From assembly GCF_013426895.1 (NCBI RefSeq), contig NZ_AP023175.1, positions 1,364,001 through 1,428,000 of the forward strand: DNA of 64,000 nt, in the 5' to 3' direction. The notes beneath the pieces are model-generated. The model made no database searches. It worked only from the letters and a program-made list of their open reading frames with translations, and had not been told where the DNA came from. Made by a program: the position numbers and the translations under genes. The stretch comes from Paraburkholderia largidicola (GTDB taxonomy: Bacteria > Pseudomonadota > Gammaproteobacteria > Burkholderiales > Burkholderiaceae). Position 1 is the stretch's first letter. Every line of letters starts with the position of its first letter. Shown piece by piece: positions 27,306-37,111 of this stretch.

Positions 27306-28379
27306 TTAAAACTCCGCCGATCCCACCTGATCCGCCAACGCAAGCAGATCCGACACATGCCGCGCGATGCACGCGTCGTACAGCACCGCGTCGCTTGAAA
27401 AGGTCCCCCGCGCATGCGGTGCTTCACGTGCGCGATGCACGGCCTGCATGAGCACGCGGCGCAAGCTGTCGACATCGTTCGGCGCGAACACGAGCTTCGC
27501 CTGCGGCGCGATCACATCGTGGCAGCCGATATTCGACGACAGGATCACGGGCGTGCCGCACATCGCCGATTCCACACCGACGAGGCCAAACGGTTCATAG
27601 CTCGACGCGAGGATCGTATAGTCGGCCGCGCGGTAGCCGTCTTCGATCGCGTTCACGTAGCCGATATAGCGCAGCCGCTGCGACGTGCGTTCGGGCGGAC
27701 GCCCCGCCACCGCGACGACGACGGGCAGATCGAGATCGCGCAATGCGGCTTCGATCAGCGGCAGTCCCTTGCGCTCGTGACTGCTCGACGGAAACAGCAG
27801 CACGATTTCGTCGTCAGCGAAACCGAGACGCTTGCGCAATGCGCGCCGCTCATCGTCGGCGACGGGCGAGAAGCGGCCGTTGTCGACAGGCGGATACAGC
27901 ACGCGGATCTTGGCGTCGTCGACGCCGTACAGCAGCCGCAATTCATCGCGCATCTGCGGCGAATGCGCGACGACGAAGCGCGCGCGCCGATATTGACGGC
28001 GCTCCAGCGCGATCTGCCGGCGATCGAAAAACGATGGCGTGCGTCCCGTCGCGCTCAGAAAGCCCAGATGCGTGCCGCCGCAAATCGCGATCTCCGAAGC
28101 CTCGACGCGATTGCAGCCGATCAGCACATCCACTTTCGCATCGCGCCGCATCGCGCTCAGGCGCCGCGAAAACCATTCGTCCCGCCACTTCCCGGGCAGG
28201 AACGACACGTTGATCCGGTGCGGCTCGACGAGGCGACTTTCCGGCAGCTTCGGATCGAACGCGCGGCCGAACACGGCCAGCTTGATCCCAGCCGCCACGA
28301 GTCCCCGTGTCACCTCGATCGCATAGCGTTCGAGGCCCCCGCTGTACTTCAGTGCATTGCACGACAATCCGATTTTCAT
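27306..28379 (-). CDS. Glycosyltransferase family 4 (group 1)
   Basis: A 357-residue GT-B glycosyltransferase. The N-terminal half opens MKIGLSCNALKYSGGLERYA, and the donor-binding half has FPSSSHERKG and the family motif SSYEPFGLVGVESAMCGTPV. It is similar in plan to WaaG-type LPS core transferases. It is the last gene of the minus-strand block behind two GT9 genes, so it probably adds a sugar to an LPS core or other surface glycan; donor and acceptor are unknown. Confidence 0.88.
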   Translation of the reverse strand: MKIGLSCNALKYSGGLERYAIEVTRGLVAAGIKLAVFGRAFDPKLPESRLVEPHRINVSFLPGKWRDEWFSRRLSAMRRDAKVDVLIGCNRVEASEIAICGGTHLGFLSATGRTPSFFDRRQIALERRQYRRARFVVAHSPQMRDELRLLYGVDDAKIRVLYPPVDNGRFSPVADDERRALRKRLGFADDEIVLLFPSSSHERKGLPLIEAALRDLDLPVVVAVAGRPPERTSQRLRYIGYVNAIEDGYRAADYTILASSYEPFGLVGVESAMCGTPVILSSNIGCHDVIAPQAKLVFAPNDVDSLRRVLMQAVHRAREAPHARGTFSSDAVLYDACIARHVSDLLALADQVGSAEF

Positions 28380-28450
28380 GCTTTTGTTCGATTACCAAAC
28401 GGCACTGGCAAGTCATCGCGCTTCCGATGTCAGGACACATCGCGCGTTCT

Positions 28451-29368
28451 TTAGCCCTGCTCCGCCAATTGCCTGAACACAGCGACAACGCGTCGACACG
28501 TCAGCGCCTCGCGCCAGAACTTTTCCTTCAGCCGCGACGTCGGCAGCCATTGCCACGGCAATACGACGCGCACGGTGCCCCACGCCGGCCGCCAGCGCTC
28601 GGCCACGGCTCTGCGGCGAAACAGGCTGATGGTCGGAACGGACAGGTTCGATGCCAGATGGCCGATGCCTGAATCGTTGCCAATGAACCAGCCAGATTCG
28701 TAAACCCAGCACGCGAGCGCATGCAGATCGTCGAATGCGGGCGCGGCGATGCCGAGTGTTTCGAGTTCGGACCAGCGTGCGCGCTCGCTGGGCGCGATCA
28801 CGAAGCACACTTCGTAGCCGAGCGCCTGCAGGCGCCTCGCCAGCGCGATGAAACGCGCGCGCGACCAGCGTTTGTCGTCGGTGCTGGCTTCGGGATGAAT
28901 CACGACGCGATGCCGATACCGCCGATGCTTTAACGTCGCGGGCGCCGTGATGCCGTTCTCGGTCGTGCCGGTGACGATCCCGAAGCGCGTACGGCAAAAC
29001 TGCACGAACCGTTCCGCCATGCAGCCGTGCGCATCGGCATACTCGATATCGTGCAGATCGATCACATGAGGATGCGCGCCCGCGAGTTGCGCAAACGGCT
29101 GATGCCGATGCATCTGCAAGACGGCGTCGAATGGTTCGAGGCGTGCTGCGCAATCCGCCTCGCGTGGCAGCGGGTGAATCTCGACATGAGGAAACCAGTG
29201 CCGCAGCGCGTAAATCGGCGTGCCGAACACGCAGACGTCGATACCGCTCGCGCGCAGGTTCTGCACGATCACCATCGACACCAGCGAATCGCCGATCGCA
29301 TTCGACATCACGAATGCGACTCGCCTGATCGAAGCGAGGCGCACGCTCTTGGGCAACGTCGCGTCCAC
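28451..29368 (-). CDS. Glycosyltransferase family 9 (heptosyltransferase-like), copy 1
   Basis: A 305-residue GT9 protein. The frame opens at a TTG (29398) inside the previous gene, but GTG 29368, one base after the previous stop and with GAGG upstream, fits translational coupling. It has NAIGDSLVS at the start, HPEASTDDKRW in the middle and GWFIGNDSGIGHLAS in the donor site. The last two blocks are closely shared with the upstream gene. GT9 enzymes transfer heptose or related sugars to LPS. Confidence 0.85.
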   Translation of the reverse strand: MDATLPKSVRLASIRRVAFVMSNAIGDSLVSMVIVQNLRASGIDVCVFGTPIYALRHWFPHVEIHPLPREADCAARLEPFDAVLQMHRHQPFAQLAGAHPHVIDLHDIEYADAHGCMAERFVQFCRTRFGIVTGTTENGITAPATLKHRRYRHRVVIHPEASTDDKRWSRARFIALARRLQALGYEVCFVIAPSERARWSELETLGIAAPAFDDLHALACWVYESGWFIGNDSGIGHLASNLSVPTISLFRRRAVAERWRPAWGTVRVVLPWQWLPTSRLKEKFWREALTCRRVVAVFRQLAEQG

Positions 29369-29369
29369 G

Positions 29370-30272
29370 TCAGGCCGCCTCGCGCTGCAGTTGGTCAAAT
29401 GCGCGCAACACCTGCTTCACCGACAGCGCGTACTTCCAGCAGCGCTCCTTGAGGCGGCCCGTCGGCAGCCATGCGCCGCCCACCAGCACTGTGCCCGCGC
29501 CCCAGCCCGGACGCCATGTGCGCGCGATGCCTTTGCGCATGAAGAGCGACAGCGTCGGCACCTGAAGACACGACGCAAGATGACCGATGCCCGAATCGTT
29601 GCCGATGAACCAGCCGCATTCCACGAGCCACGCGGCGACGTTATCGAGGGATCCGAGGCGCGGCAAACCGATGCCGTGCCGTTGCACATGTTCCCAATCG
29701 GCGCGCTCGTCGTCGGTGACGATGAAATGCGGCTCGAAGCCCTTCGCTTTCAGTGCCAGCGCCAGGCGCACGAAGCGCGGCGCGAGCCAGCGCTTGTCGG
29801 GCGTGCTGGCCGTCGGATGGATTGCCACCCGCAAACGGTGCTTGCGATGAATCAGCCCTGCTGGAACCGCGAGGCCATTGCTCGTGTCCGCGTGATGCAG
29901 GCGCAGCGACTCACGGCAAAACTGCGCGAGGCGTCCCGCCATCGATTCCGTCGACGGTGCGCGGCACAGATGCTCCAGCACGAGTGCATCGGGATGGCGC
30001 TGTGCGAGGCGCGACACAGGACGATCGGCGTGAAGCTGGATGACGGAATCGAACGGGCGTAGCAGCGCGTCGGCATCGTCTTCGCGCAAGGCGGGCTGGA
30101 TATCGATGCCGGGAAACCAGTCGCGCAACGCACGCATTTGCTGGCTGAACACGGTGACCGTCTTGCCGCTCAATTGCAGATTGCGCGCGACGGTCATCAG
30201 CAGCAGCGAGTCGCCCAACGCCGGCGACGTCGTCACCGCTACGTTCAAAGCCGAATCGTTGGCGTGCTGCAT
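29370..30272 (-). CDS. Glycosyltransferase family 9 (heptosyltransferase-like), copy 2
   Basis: A 300-residue GT9 protein, tandem paralogue of the downstream gene: HPTASTPDKRW and the identical GWFIGNDSGIGHLAS appear at matching places, and both end in a WLPTxRLKExxW block. ATG 30272 has TGAGAG upstream; the frame extends to 30455 without a better start. Both lack a signal peptide, as expected for a cytoplasmic LPS transferase. Confidence 0.85.
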   Translation of the reverse strand: MQHANDSALNVAVTTSPALGDSLLLMTVARNLQLSGKTVTVFSQQMRALRDWFPGIDIQPALREDDADALLRPFDSVIQLHADRPVSRLAQRHPDALVLEHLCRAPSTESMAGRLAQFCRESLRLHHADTSNGLAVPAGLIHRKHRLRVAIHPTASTPDKRWLAPRFVRLALALKAKGFEPHFIVTDDERADWEHVQRHGIGLPRLGSLDNVAAWLVECGWFIGNDSGIGHLASCLQVPTLSLFMRKGIARTWRPGWGAGTVLVGGAWLPTGRLKERCWKYALSVKQVLRAFDQLQREAA

Positions 30273-30512
30273 GGTTGTTGCTCTCAATGAATGACGTGGA
30301 TCTGGCGTCGCGCGTCGACGCATACGATCGCAGCGCATTATAGGTTTGGGCCTGTCACACAGGATTTGTGTAATCTTTCCGACTATTACGCGGGAAGCAT
30401 CGCGTGTCGCAAGCGCCTGTGTGGCGTGCAATCGAATCACGCGGGGCCCGCACATGCCTTACGCGATAAAGAATCTGAAAGCCTGAGCGGCGTGTGCAAA
30501 CGGCGTGCATGT

Positions 30513-31367
30513 TCAGCCCGTCCGCTTTGCATCGCCGTTGTAGTAGCCCAGGTCCGTTTCCGACAGAAGACGCTTCATGTGCGGTCCGTGCGTGCGCAGG
30601 TTGGCGGCTTGCAGCCATTCCTTTTTGCCAAGCAAGCGGTCGAGCGCATCGTGACGGGGCGCGTCAGCCGCACTCGGCCAGTGATGACAGACGAGACTCA
30701 ATGGCTCGCAAACATCCCTGAAATCGGGGTGCACGGGTTCGCGTTCAGCCATGCCGAGCACGGCGCGTCGCCCGAAGCGTCGGATCACGCCTTCGTAAAG
30801 CCTCTTTTCGAGGACGTCTTTATCGCCGGGATGCAATGAACGGATGACGTCGAGCATCGCGGGCGTGCTCTTGGCGATGAAAAACTGGGTCGACAGGGAT
30901 TTGCGATCACGTATGCCGTAACGCGATCCGTACCGCCTCGACCACAACGCGAGGCGTGCGCGCAGCCTTCTTCGTATGTCATCCGAACGGCTCCATTCAG
31001 GCACGCGATCGGTGCTCCATGACGATGCCGCCACAAGCGCATGCGGCGATTTTTCGAGCTTCTCCAGATAACGCACGATCACGCTCTGATCGAAGATCCA
31101 CGTGTCGGCTTCGAGATGAATGACGTAATCCGCTTTCAGCTTCGTGACGGCCGCTTCGATCGACGCCACGAGCAGATCGTGCGCACCGCGTGTCAATGGC
31201 TTCGGCTCGCGCATGACCAGAATGTCTTCGATATAGCGCGTATAGCTCGAATCCGCGCACGCGTGCACGACTGGCCACTTGCGCGGCCAGTTCAGCTTGA
31301 TGATCTCCATCGAAATACGCGCGCAATCCGTGCGATTGAACGAGGTCAGGCAAACGACGACTTGCAT
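30513..31367 (-). CDS. Putative glycosyltransferase (GT2/GT-A-like)
   Basis: A 284-residue protein opening MQVVVCLTSFNRTDCA, like GT-A nucleotide-sugar-binding folds, with HLEADTW in place of the usual DxD metal motif (Asp in the EAD triad). The C-terminal half has HPDF and CHHWPS elements that I cannot assign. It lies between the LptD gene and the GT9 pair on the same strand. Assignment to a GT family is moderate. Confidence 0.65.
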   Translation of the reverse strand: MQVVVCLTSFNRTDCARISMEIIKLNWPRKWPVVHACADSSYTRYIEDILVMREPKPLTRGAHDLLVASIEAAVTKLKADYVIHLEADTWIFDQSVIVRYLEKLEKSPHALVAASSWSTDRVPEWSRSDDIRRRLRARLALWSRRYGSRYGIRDRKSLSTQFFIAKSTPAMLDVIRSLHPGDKDVLEKRLYEGVIRRFGRRAVLGMAEREPVHPDFRDVCEPLSLVCHHWPSAADAPRHDALDRLLGKKEWLQAANLRTHGPHMKRLLSETDLGYYNGDAKRTG

Positions 31368-31475
31368 GGTGGAATGGCGTCTTCACGAAGCGTCACATAC
31401 TGCATCAAATTCGAATGGAATTTCGCGCCTGTTCATCGCGCGCTTCTTACACAATATTTCCCTTCCTGCGCGCCG

Positions 31476-33809
31476 TCATTGATATTCGCTAAAGCGCGAT
31501 ACAGGTTCTTCCTCGGCAGGCGCGGATGAATAGCCGGGCACGTCCGCCTTGAACTGGTCGAGCAGACCGCGATCGGTCCGCGACAGGCCCTTCAACTGAA
31601 GCTGCATCAGCACGCGTGTACCCGTGCTCGGCGACGACGTGCTGCTCGTTGCGTTCGTGTACTTTTCCAGCGCGAGCGCGAGAGACCAGCATTGCGCGTC
31701 GTATTGAAGCCCCAGAAGGCCCGCGATCAGACGGTGCGTGCTCATGTCGTAATTGACGCGCGCGACGCTCGCCAGGTTCTTTGCGAGCGGCCACTGCCCC
31801 GACACGATGAACTGGTTCACGGGCTGAAAGTCCAGCGTCGTGTTGGCGCGCGTGTACCGGTACGCGACATTGAGCACATGCGCCGCCGCCGGCGACCACG
31901 CAAGGCCGACGGATCCTTGCGTCAGATAGTTGTTCGCCTGGCTGTACTGCAACGCGTCCTCGACATTGATGCCCGCGCCAATCTTGATCGAACTGCCGAC
32001 AATCAGGCTCGTTCGTGCGACGTTCGCCGTGTCTTCCGTGTCGTACAGCGTCACGCGCGGTTGGCGAAAATCATAACGCTGCGCGAGCACGAAGCGCGCG
32101 CGTTCGTCGCCCGTCGCGGCGTCGATCAGGCGCGAGGTCAGCGCGGCCGTCAAACGGCTTTCGTCGGATACGCGATCATTGCCGGCAAATGCGTTATCGC
32201 TGAAGAGTTCGCCTAGTCCGAAGTCAGCTTCCGTCGTGTCGAAGAGCGGCACGTAGGTCTGATTGCGATAAGGCGTATAGACGTAGAAGAGCCGTGGCTC
32301 CAGCGTCTGGATATACGAGCTTCCCCAGATGCGCACGGCGCGCTCGAACGTCATGCCCGAGTCGAGACTCAAGGTCGGAATATTCACGTTCACAGTGCGC
32401 GGCTGCCCTGCGGGCGCGTCCGACGCAATCGAAGTCAGATCGTAAGACGCGAAATGCCATTTGATCTTTGGCGTGAAAAACCACCCGGGCCGCACGATCG
32501 GATAGCTGACGAAAGGATTGAACACGAAACGCGTGCCTTGCGTCGCATCGTCCGATGCAAGCGTGAAGCGCGTCGCGTCCGCTTCGAAACCATAGTCGAA
32601 GCCGCCGACGTCGTAACGGTTGTAGCGCACGTTGAGCTGTGGCTCGCGGTTGTAGGTCGTATCGCTGGAAAACGATTGCCAGTGCTGCTCGCGTGCGAGC
32701 ACCGACCACGGTCCGCTGTTGTAGGTGAGGCCGGCTTCCTGCTGATACAGCGTGGTCGAACTGGTCGGAAACGCGCTGCCCGAGCCGAGATCGGTCGACA
32801 CATTTGCATCCGACACGCGGTTGTAATTGACGTACGCGCCGAAGCCCGAGCCGATAGTCCACACGTGATCCAGATCGATCGAATAGCGGCGCTCGTGTGT
32901 CGTCATGTCGTTGGGCAGCCATGCAATTGAAAGCGAACCGGACGATGCACTCGTCAGATACCGATAGTCCGCGCTCAGCATTTCGCCGCGCTTCGACATG
33001 TAGCGCGGCGCAATGGTCAGGTCGTAGTTCGGCGCGATGTTGAAGTAGTAAGGGACAGTGATGTCCACGCCGTTCTTCGAACTCATCGACCACGTCGGCG
33101 ACAGCAGACCACTGCGGCGCGCGCCGTCGAGCGGAAAGGACAACCACGGGCTCGCGAGCAATGGAATGTTCTGAAAGAACAGCACGCCATTGCGGGCGAC
33201 GCCTTCGTCGGCGCCACGGTCCATCGTGAATTGAGACGCTCGGATATACCACGCGGGATTCGTCTCGCACGCACAGGTGCTGTATGTGCCGTCTTCGATC
33301 TTCGAACGCTCGTTGTCGACGAGATCGGCACGTTTGCCGCTGCCCCATCCGCCGTTCAGATAGAAGTGGTATCTGGGCTGCGCAATGAAGCCTTCGCTCG
33401 CGTTCACGCGCAACTGGCTGAACGGTCCATCGAATACGTCGCCCTTCGAAACAATGCGGACGCGTCCATACGCATCGCCCATATCGCGATCGGCGTCGTA
33501 GTGCAGCGCATCGCCTTTCACGACGAAACCATAGCGGCGCAGTTCGGCGGCTCCCTTTAGCGACACGTCGGTATCGACAGTACCTGTGATGGAATTGCCC
33601 AATGCGATCGTTGCCGGTTTCGCATTGGGCGGGTTGGGCGTTTCGCTGAGTTGCGGCGCGACCCGCAAGCTCCACGCGTCGGAAAGACGTTCGGCACTCG
33701 CCGCGTCGCCTGCGAGTTGCGCGTGAACCTGCATCGGCGCAAGCAGGCAAAGCACCCATGCGGCAATAGGCCTGATAGCGAGGCCCTGGACTTCTCGGCG
33801 GAATATCAA
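31476..33809 (-). CDS. lptD: LptD-family LPS assembly protein (probable second copy)
   Basis: About 777 residues: signal peptide ending VHA, an N-terminal periplasmic OstA/LptA-like jellyroll (residues about 70-160) and a large C-terminal beta-barrel. LptD with LptE inserts LPS into the outer leaflet of the outer membrane. A Cys-Ala-Cys pair near the start of the barrel and one Cys near the C-terminus (QCWSLAL) could form the disulphides the family needs. The frame is open to 33977 but would then overlap the previous gene; TTG 33809 gives a sensible signal peptide yet has no ribosome site, so the start is uncertain. The usual neighbours surA and pdxA are absent, which suggests a paralogue. 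Confidence 0.85.
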   Translation of the reverse strand: MIFRREVQGLAIRPIAAWVLCLLAPMQVHAQLAGDAASAERLSDAWSLRVAPQLSETPNPPNAKPATIALGNSITGTVDTDVSLKGAAELRRYGFVVKGDALHYDADRDMGDAYGRVRIVSKGDVFDGPFSQLRVNASEGFIAQPRYHFYLNGGWGSGKRADLVDNERSKIEDGTYSTCACETNPAWYIRASQFTMDRGADEGVARNGVLFFQNIPLLASPWLSFPLDGARRSGLLSPTWSMSSKNGVDITVPYYFNIAPNYDLTIAPRYMSKRGEMLSADYRYLTSASSGSLSIAWLPNDMTTHERRYSIDLDHVWTIGSGFGAYVNYNRVSDANVSTDLGSGSAFPTSSTTLYQQEAGLTYNSGPWSVLAREQHWQSFSSDTTYNREPQLNVRYNRYDVGGFDYGFEADATRFTLASDDATQGTRFVFNPFVSYPIVRPGWFFTPKIKWHFASYDLTSIASDAPAGQPRTVNVNIPTLSLDSGMTFERAVRIWGSSYIQTLEPRLFYVYTPYRNQTYVPLFDTTEADFGLGELFSDNAFAGNDRVSDESRLTAALTSRLIDAATGDERARFVLAQRYDFRQPRVTLYDTEDTANVARTSLIVGSSIKIGAGINVEDALQYSQANNYLTQGSVGLAWSPAAAHVLNVAYRYTRANTTLDFQPVNQFIVSGQWPLAKNLASVARVNYDMSTHRLIAGLLGLQYDAQCWSLALALEKYTNATSSTSSPSTGTRVLMQLQLKGLSRTDRGLLDQFKADVPGYSSAPAEEEPVSRFSEYQ

Positions 33810-33874
33810 AGCGGAATCGTGGCGTCTGATTGACGGGCGGACGCCGGCCCGAATGAAGATGCGTCCCGAGCGTC

Positions 33875-34279
33875 TTACTGCAACGTCACGGCATCGCTCG
33901 TGACCTGAGCAATGGCGGCGCCAGCGGACGCAGCGACGCCGCTCAGCGCTTCGATCAGCGGCGCAATCTGCTCGCACGGCAACGAAAACGAAATGCCCAT
34001 GTTGCCCGCCAGCCTGAAGCGAATGACGGCCGTCTGCGTGCCGTTCAGGCGCCCGAGCTCCCAGCCGTAGCTCTGAAACGCAAAGGCCATGTGCTCGTTC
34101 TGGTTGATGATCCTGTCCGAATGCTCGATCGCGTTCGGCAATGCAACCAGCAACTGGTCGAGCACGGAACGATGGATCGCTGTCGTCGCCTGATTGCCGT
34201 GCAGCAGCAGATAGAGACCGTCCTCCGTCATCTGCAGATCGGCAATCGAATCGACGACCTGTGTCTCGCGCTCAGACAT
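33875..34279 (-). CDS. Hypothetical protein upstream of lptD (134 aa)
   Basis: A 134-residue soluble protein starting MSERETQVVDSIADLQ with no signal peptide, so it is not an obvious LptE. GAGG precedes ATG 34279. It ends 65 bases before the LptD gene on the same strand. I do not recognise a family. Its ATG overlaps the stop of a short upstream frame. Confidence 0.65.
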   Translation of the reverse strand: MSERETQVVDSIADLQMTEDGLYLLLHGNQATTAIHRSVLDQLLVALPNAIEHSDRIINQNEHMAFAFQSYGWELGRLNGTQTAVIRFRLAGNMGISFSLPCEQIAPLIEALSGVAASAGAAIAQVTSDAVTLQ

Positions 34280-34451
34280 GGCGCACCTCGCTCGCGCCTC
34301 GTTGCGCGTCGGCGTCAGGCTCGCGATGCGTGCGCGTGTCTTCGACCCACGGTTCATAAGAAGACGCCCGGGCCATCCAGGCGGAAAAAAGCGGCGCGGA
34401 GCTGGCGCGTAACACAGCAACCAGTACGACGGGATCGATATGTTCGAGCAT
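34272..34451 (-). CDS. Possible small protein overlapping the 134-aa gene (59 aa)
   Basis: A frame starting MLEHIDPVVLVAVLRASS, with one weakly hydrophobic stretch and a charged tail, ends in a TGA 4 bases inside the following gene, the arrangement of a coupled operon. There is no clear ribosome site and the frame is open further upstream to 34541. Coding is uncertain. Confidence 0.35.
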   Translation of the reverse strand: MLEHIDPVVLVAVLRASSAPLFSAWMARASSYEPWVEDTRTHREPDADAQRGASEVRHV

Positions 34452-34717
34452 GGCGAGGAACCAGAGGTGGATGGAGTCGGCACGATACCGCCACCTTCGC
34501 TCCCATCGCGTTACCACGACCCTACCGATTCTTAGCTGCATCTTTCCGCCTTTGCACGATATCGCCCGTGCAGCGCGCGCCGCTATTCACCGCTGCGCTA
34601 TTCCTTACCCCACGCAACAAATAAACAGAAAGTTTGGCGTAACCCTGCGCAAGAAGCCCATTCCTATACTCGCGGCTTTCCATAGTGAGTCGCGTCCCGC
34701 TCTCAACAAGATCCTCG

Positions 34718-37027
34718 ATGAAACAAAGAGCATCAACTATCTGTCTCGCCAGTGCGATCACAGTGTGCGCCGCGTCACTGACGCCATCGACGGCCCATGC
34801 CGGCGACTCCGTGATCGTCGCGGACATCCGGCTCGACGGCTTGAAGCGCATTGAAGCGGGAACGCTGCTCGCCAACCTGCCCATCAAACGCGGCGATGTC
34901 TTCACGGACGACAAGGCCTCGCAAGCCGTGCGCGCGATCTACGACACGGGTCTCTTCAGCGACGTCAACGTGTCGCTCGAAGGCGATGTCGTGGTGGTTC
35001 ACGTCGTCGAGCGGCCTGCGATTGCGGAGATCGATTTCTCCGGCATTCATGAGTTCGAGAAGGACAATCTGACGAAGGCGCTGCGCGCCGTCGGTCTGTC
35101 GCGTGGCCGCCCTTTCGACAAGGCACTCATCGACAAGGCCGAACAGGAACTGAAGCGCCAATACCTCACACGCGGCTACTACGCCGCGCAAGTGGAAACC
35201 ACGACGACGCCCGTCGACGGCGGACGGGTATCGGTTCTGTTCTCCGTCATCGAAGGTCCGAATGCGAAGATCCGGCAGATCAATTTCATCGGCAATCGCG
35301 TGTTTTCGGAAAGCACGCTGCGCGACGAAATGGAACTGTCGACGCCGAACTGGTTTTCCTGGTACACGAAGAACGATCTCTATTCGAAAGAGAAGCTCGG
35401 CGCCGATCTGGATCGCCTGCGTTCGTACTATCTGAATCGCGGCTATCTGGAGTTCAGGATCGATTCGACCCAGGTTTCGCTGACGCCAGACAAGAAGGAG
35501 ATGTATCTGACGCTCAACCTCCATGAAGGCGAGCCCTATACGATCACAGGCATCCGGCTCGCGGGCAATCTGCTCGATCGCGAAGCGGAATTGAAACCGC
35601 TGCTCGGCATCAAGCCCGGCGAAACCTTCTCCGAAGACAGGCTCAAAGCAACGACGAAAGCGATCGTGGACCGGCTCGGCGAATACGGCTATGCGTTCGC
35701 CGCCGTCAATGCGGTGCCGCAGATCGATCAGGACAAACACACTGTCGATCTCACGTTGCAAGTCGATCCGGGACGGCGCGTGTACGTGCGCCAGGTGAAT
35801 GTGGAAGGCAACACCCGCACACGTGATGAAGTGATACGACGCGAAATGCGTCAGCTCGAAAGCGCGTGGTTCGATTCGAACCGGCTTTCGCTTTCGAAGG
35901 AACGCGTGAATCGCCTTGGCTATTTCACCGACGTCGACGTGACGACCGTGCCCGTCGCGGGATCGAACGATCAGGTCGATGTCGACGTCAAGGTCACGGA
36001 AAAGCCGACGGGCGCAATCACGCTCGGCGCGGGCTTTTCTTCGTCGGACAAGGTCGTGCTGTCGGCGGGCGTCACGCAGGACAACGTGTTCGGCTCGGGC
36101 ACGAGCCTCGGCGTCAATGTGAATACGGCGAAGACGTATCGCACGCTGTCGGTTACGCAGACGGACCCGTATTTCACTGTCGATGGCATCAAACGTATTT
36201 CGGATGTCTACTATCGCACCAGCTATCCGCTGTACTACAGCAACGACGAGAGCTTTCGTATCGTCTCGCTCGGCGCGGACCTGAAGTTCGGTATTCCGTT
36301 TTCGGAAGTCGATACGGTCTACTTTGGTCTTGGCATCGAGCAGGATCGCTTCAACACCGATTCATCGACGCCGCAAGCCTATCTCGACTATGTCAGCGAG
36401 TTCGGCCGCGTGGTCAACAACGTGCCGCTGACGGCCGCCTGGTCGCGCGATGCGCGCGACAGTGCGCTCGTGCCGAGCCGTGGCTATATGCTGCAGGTCA
36501 ACGGCGAGGTCGGCACGCCCGCAGGCGAAACCGAGTACTACAAGACCGACGTGCAGAGCCAGTATTACTACTCGTTCGCGCGCGGCTTCATTCTGGGCAT
36601 GAACCTGCAGGCGGGCTATGGCAATGGCTTCGCAGGCAAGGCGTATCCGATCTTCAAGAACTACTACGCGGGCGGTATCGGTTCGGTGCGCGGTTATGAG
36701 TCGAGTTCGCTTGGGCCGCGCGATTCGTCGACGGGCGATTCGATCGGCGGCTCGAAGATGGTGGTCGCGAACGTCGAAATGACGTTTCCGCTGCCTGGCA
36801 GTGGCTGGGACCGCACGCTGCGCGTCTTCACGTTCGTCGACGCGGGCAACGTGTGGGGCAACGAAGGCAATAGTACAGGCGCCAACGGCTTGCGATACAG
36901 CTATGGCGCGGGCCTTGAATGGATTTCGCCGATTGGGCCGCTTAAGCTGTCGGTTGGGTTTCCGATCGTCAGGCATGCGGACGACAAGTACCAGGTTTTT
37001 CAGTTTCAGATCGGTACGTCTTTCTAA
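34718..37027 (+). CDS. bamA: BamA-family outer membrane assembly factor (probable second copy)
   Basis: About 769 residues: signal peptide (MKQRASTICLASAITVC to AHA), five POTRA domains (VIVADIRLDGLKRIEAGTL onward) and a C-terminal Omp85 barrel with the VRGYE motif in strand 6 and a C-terminal Phe. All main family marks are there. The standard bamA locus (rseP upstream, skp-lpxD-fabZ-lpxA downstream) is not present, so this is likely a paralogue. It is divergent from the lptD block across about 270 bases. ATG 34718 was chosen for the signal peptide; a GTG at 34685 is in frame. Confidence 0.9.
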   Translation: MKQRASTICLASAITVCAASLTPSTAHAGDSVIVADIRLDGLKRIEAGTLLANLPIKRGDVFTDDKASQAVRAIYDTGLFSDVNVSLEGDVVVVHVVERPAIAEIDFSGIHEFEKDNLTKALRAVGLSRGRPFDKALIDKAEQELKRQYLTRGYYAAQVETTTTPVDGGRVSVLFSVIEGPNAKIRQINFIGNRVFSESTLRDEMELSTPNWFSWYTKNDLYSKEKLGADLDRLRSYYLNRGYLEFRIDSTQVSLTPDKKEMYLTLNLHEGEPYTITGIRLAGNLLDREAELKPLLGIKPGETFSEDRLKATTKAIVDRLGEYGYAFAAVNAVPQIDQDKHTVDLTLQVDPGRRVYVRQVNVEGNTRTRDEVIRREMRQLESAWFDSNRLSLSKERVNRLGYFTDVDVTTVPVAGSNDQVDVDVKVTEKPTGAITLGAGFSSSDKVVLSAGVTQDNVFGSGTSLGVNVNTAKTYRTLSVTQTDPYFTVDGIKRISDVYYRTSYPLYYSNDESFRIVSLGADLKFGIPFSEVDTVYFGLGIEQDRFNTDSSTPQAYLDYVSEFGRVVNNVPLTAAWSRDARDSALVPSRGYMLQVNGEVGTPAGETEYYKTDVQSQYYYSFARGFILGMNLQAGYGNGFAGKAYPIFKNYYAGGIGSVRGYESSSLGPRDSSTGDSIGGSKMVVANVEMTFPLPGSGWDRTLRVFTFVDAGNVWGNEGNSTGANGLRYSYGAGLEWISPIGPLKLSVGFPIVRHADDKYQVFQFQIGTSF

Positions 37028-37040
37028 ACCGACCGACGAA

Positions 37041-37073
37041 AAAAGAGCCCGCTTTGAAGCGGGCTCTTTTGCT
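37041..37073. terminator. Bidirectional terminator between bamA and a response regulator
   Basis: A perfect 12-bp stem (37041-37052 with 37059-37070) is flanked by T runs on both strands: four T then GCTTTT on plus, six T on minus. It separates two convergent genes. Confidence 0.9.
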
Positions 37074-37111
37074 TTTGACCTGGCGTTTCTCGAATGCCCG
37101 CAATGCATGCG

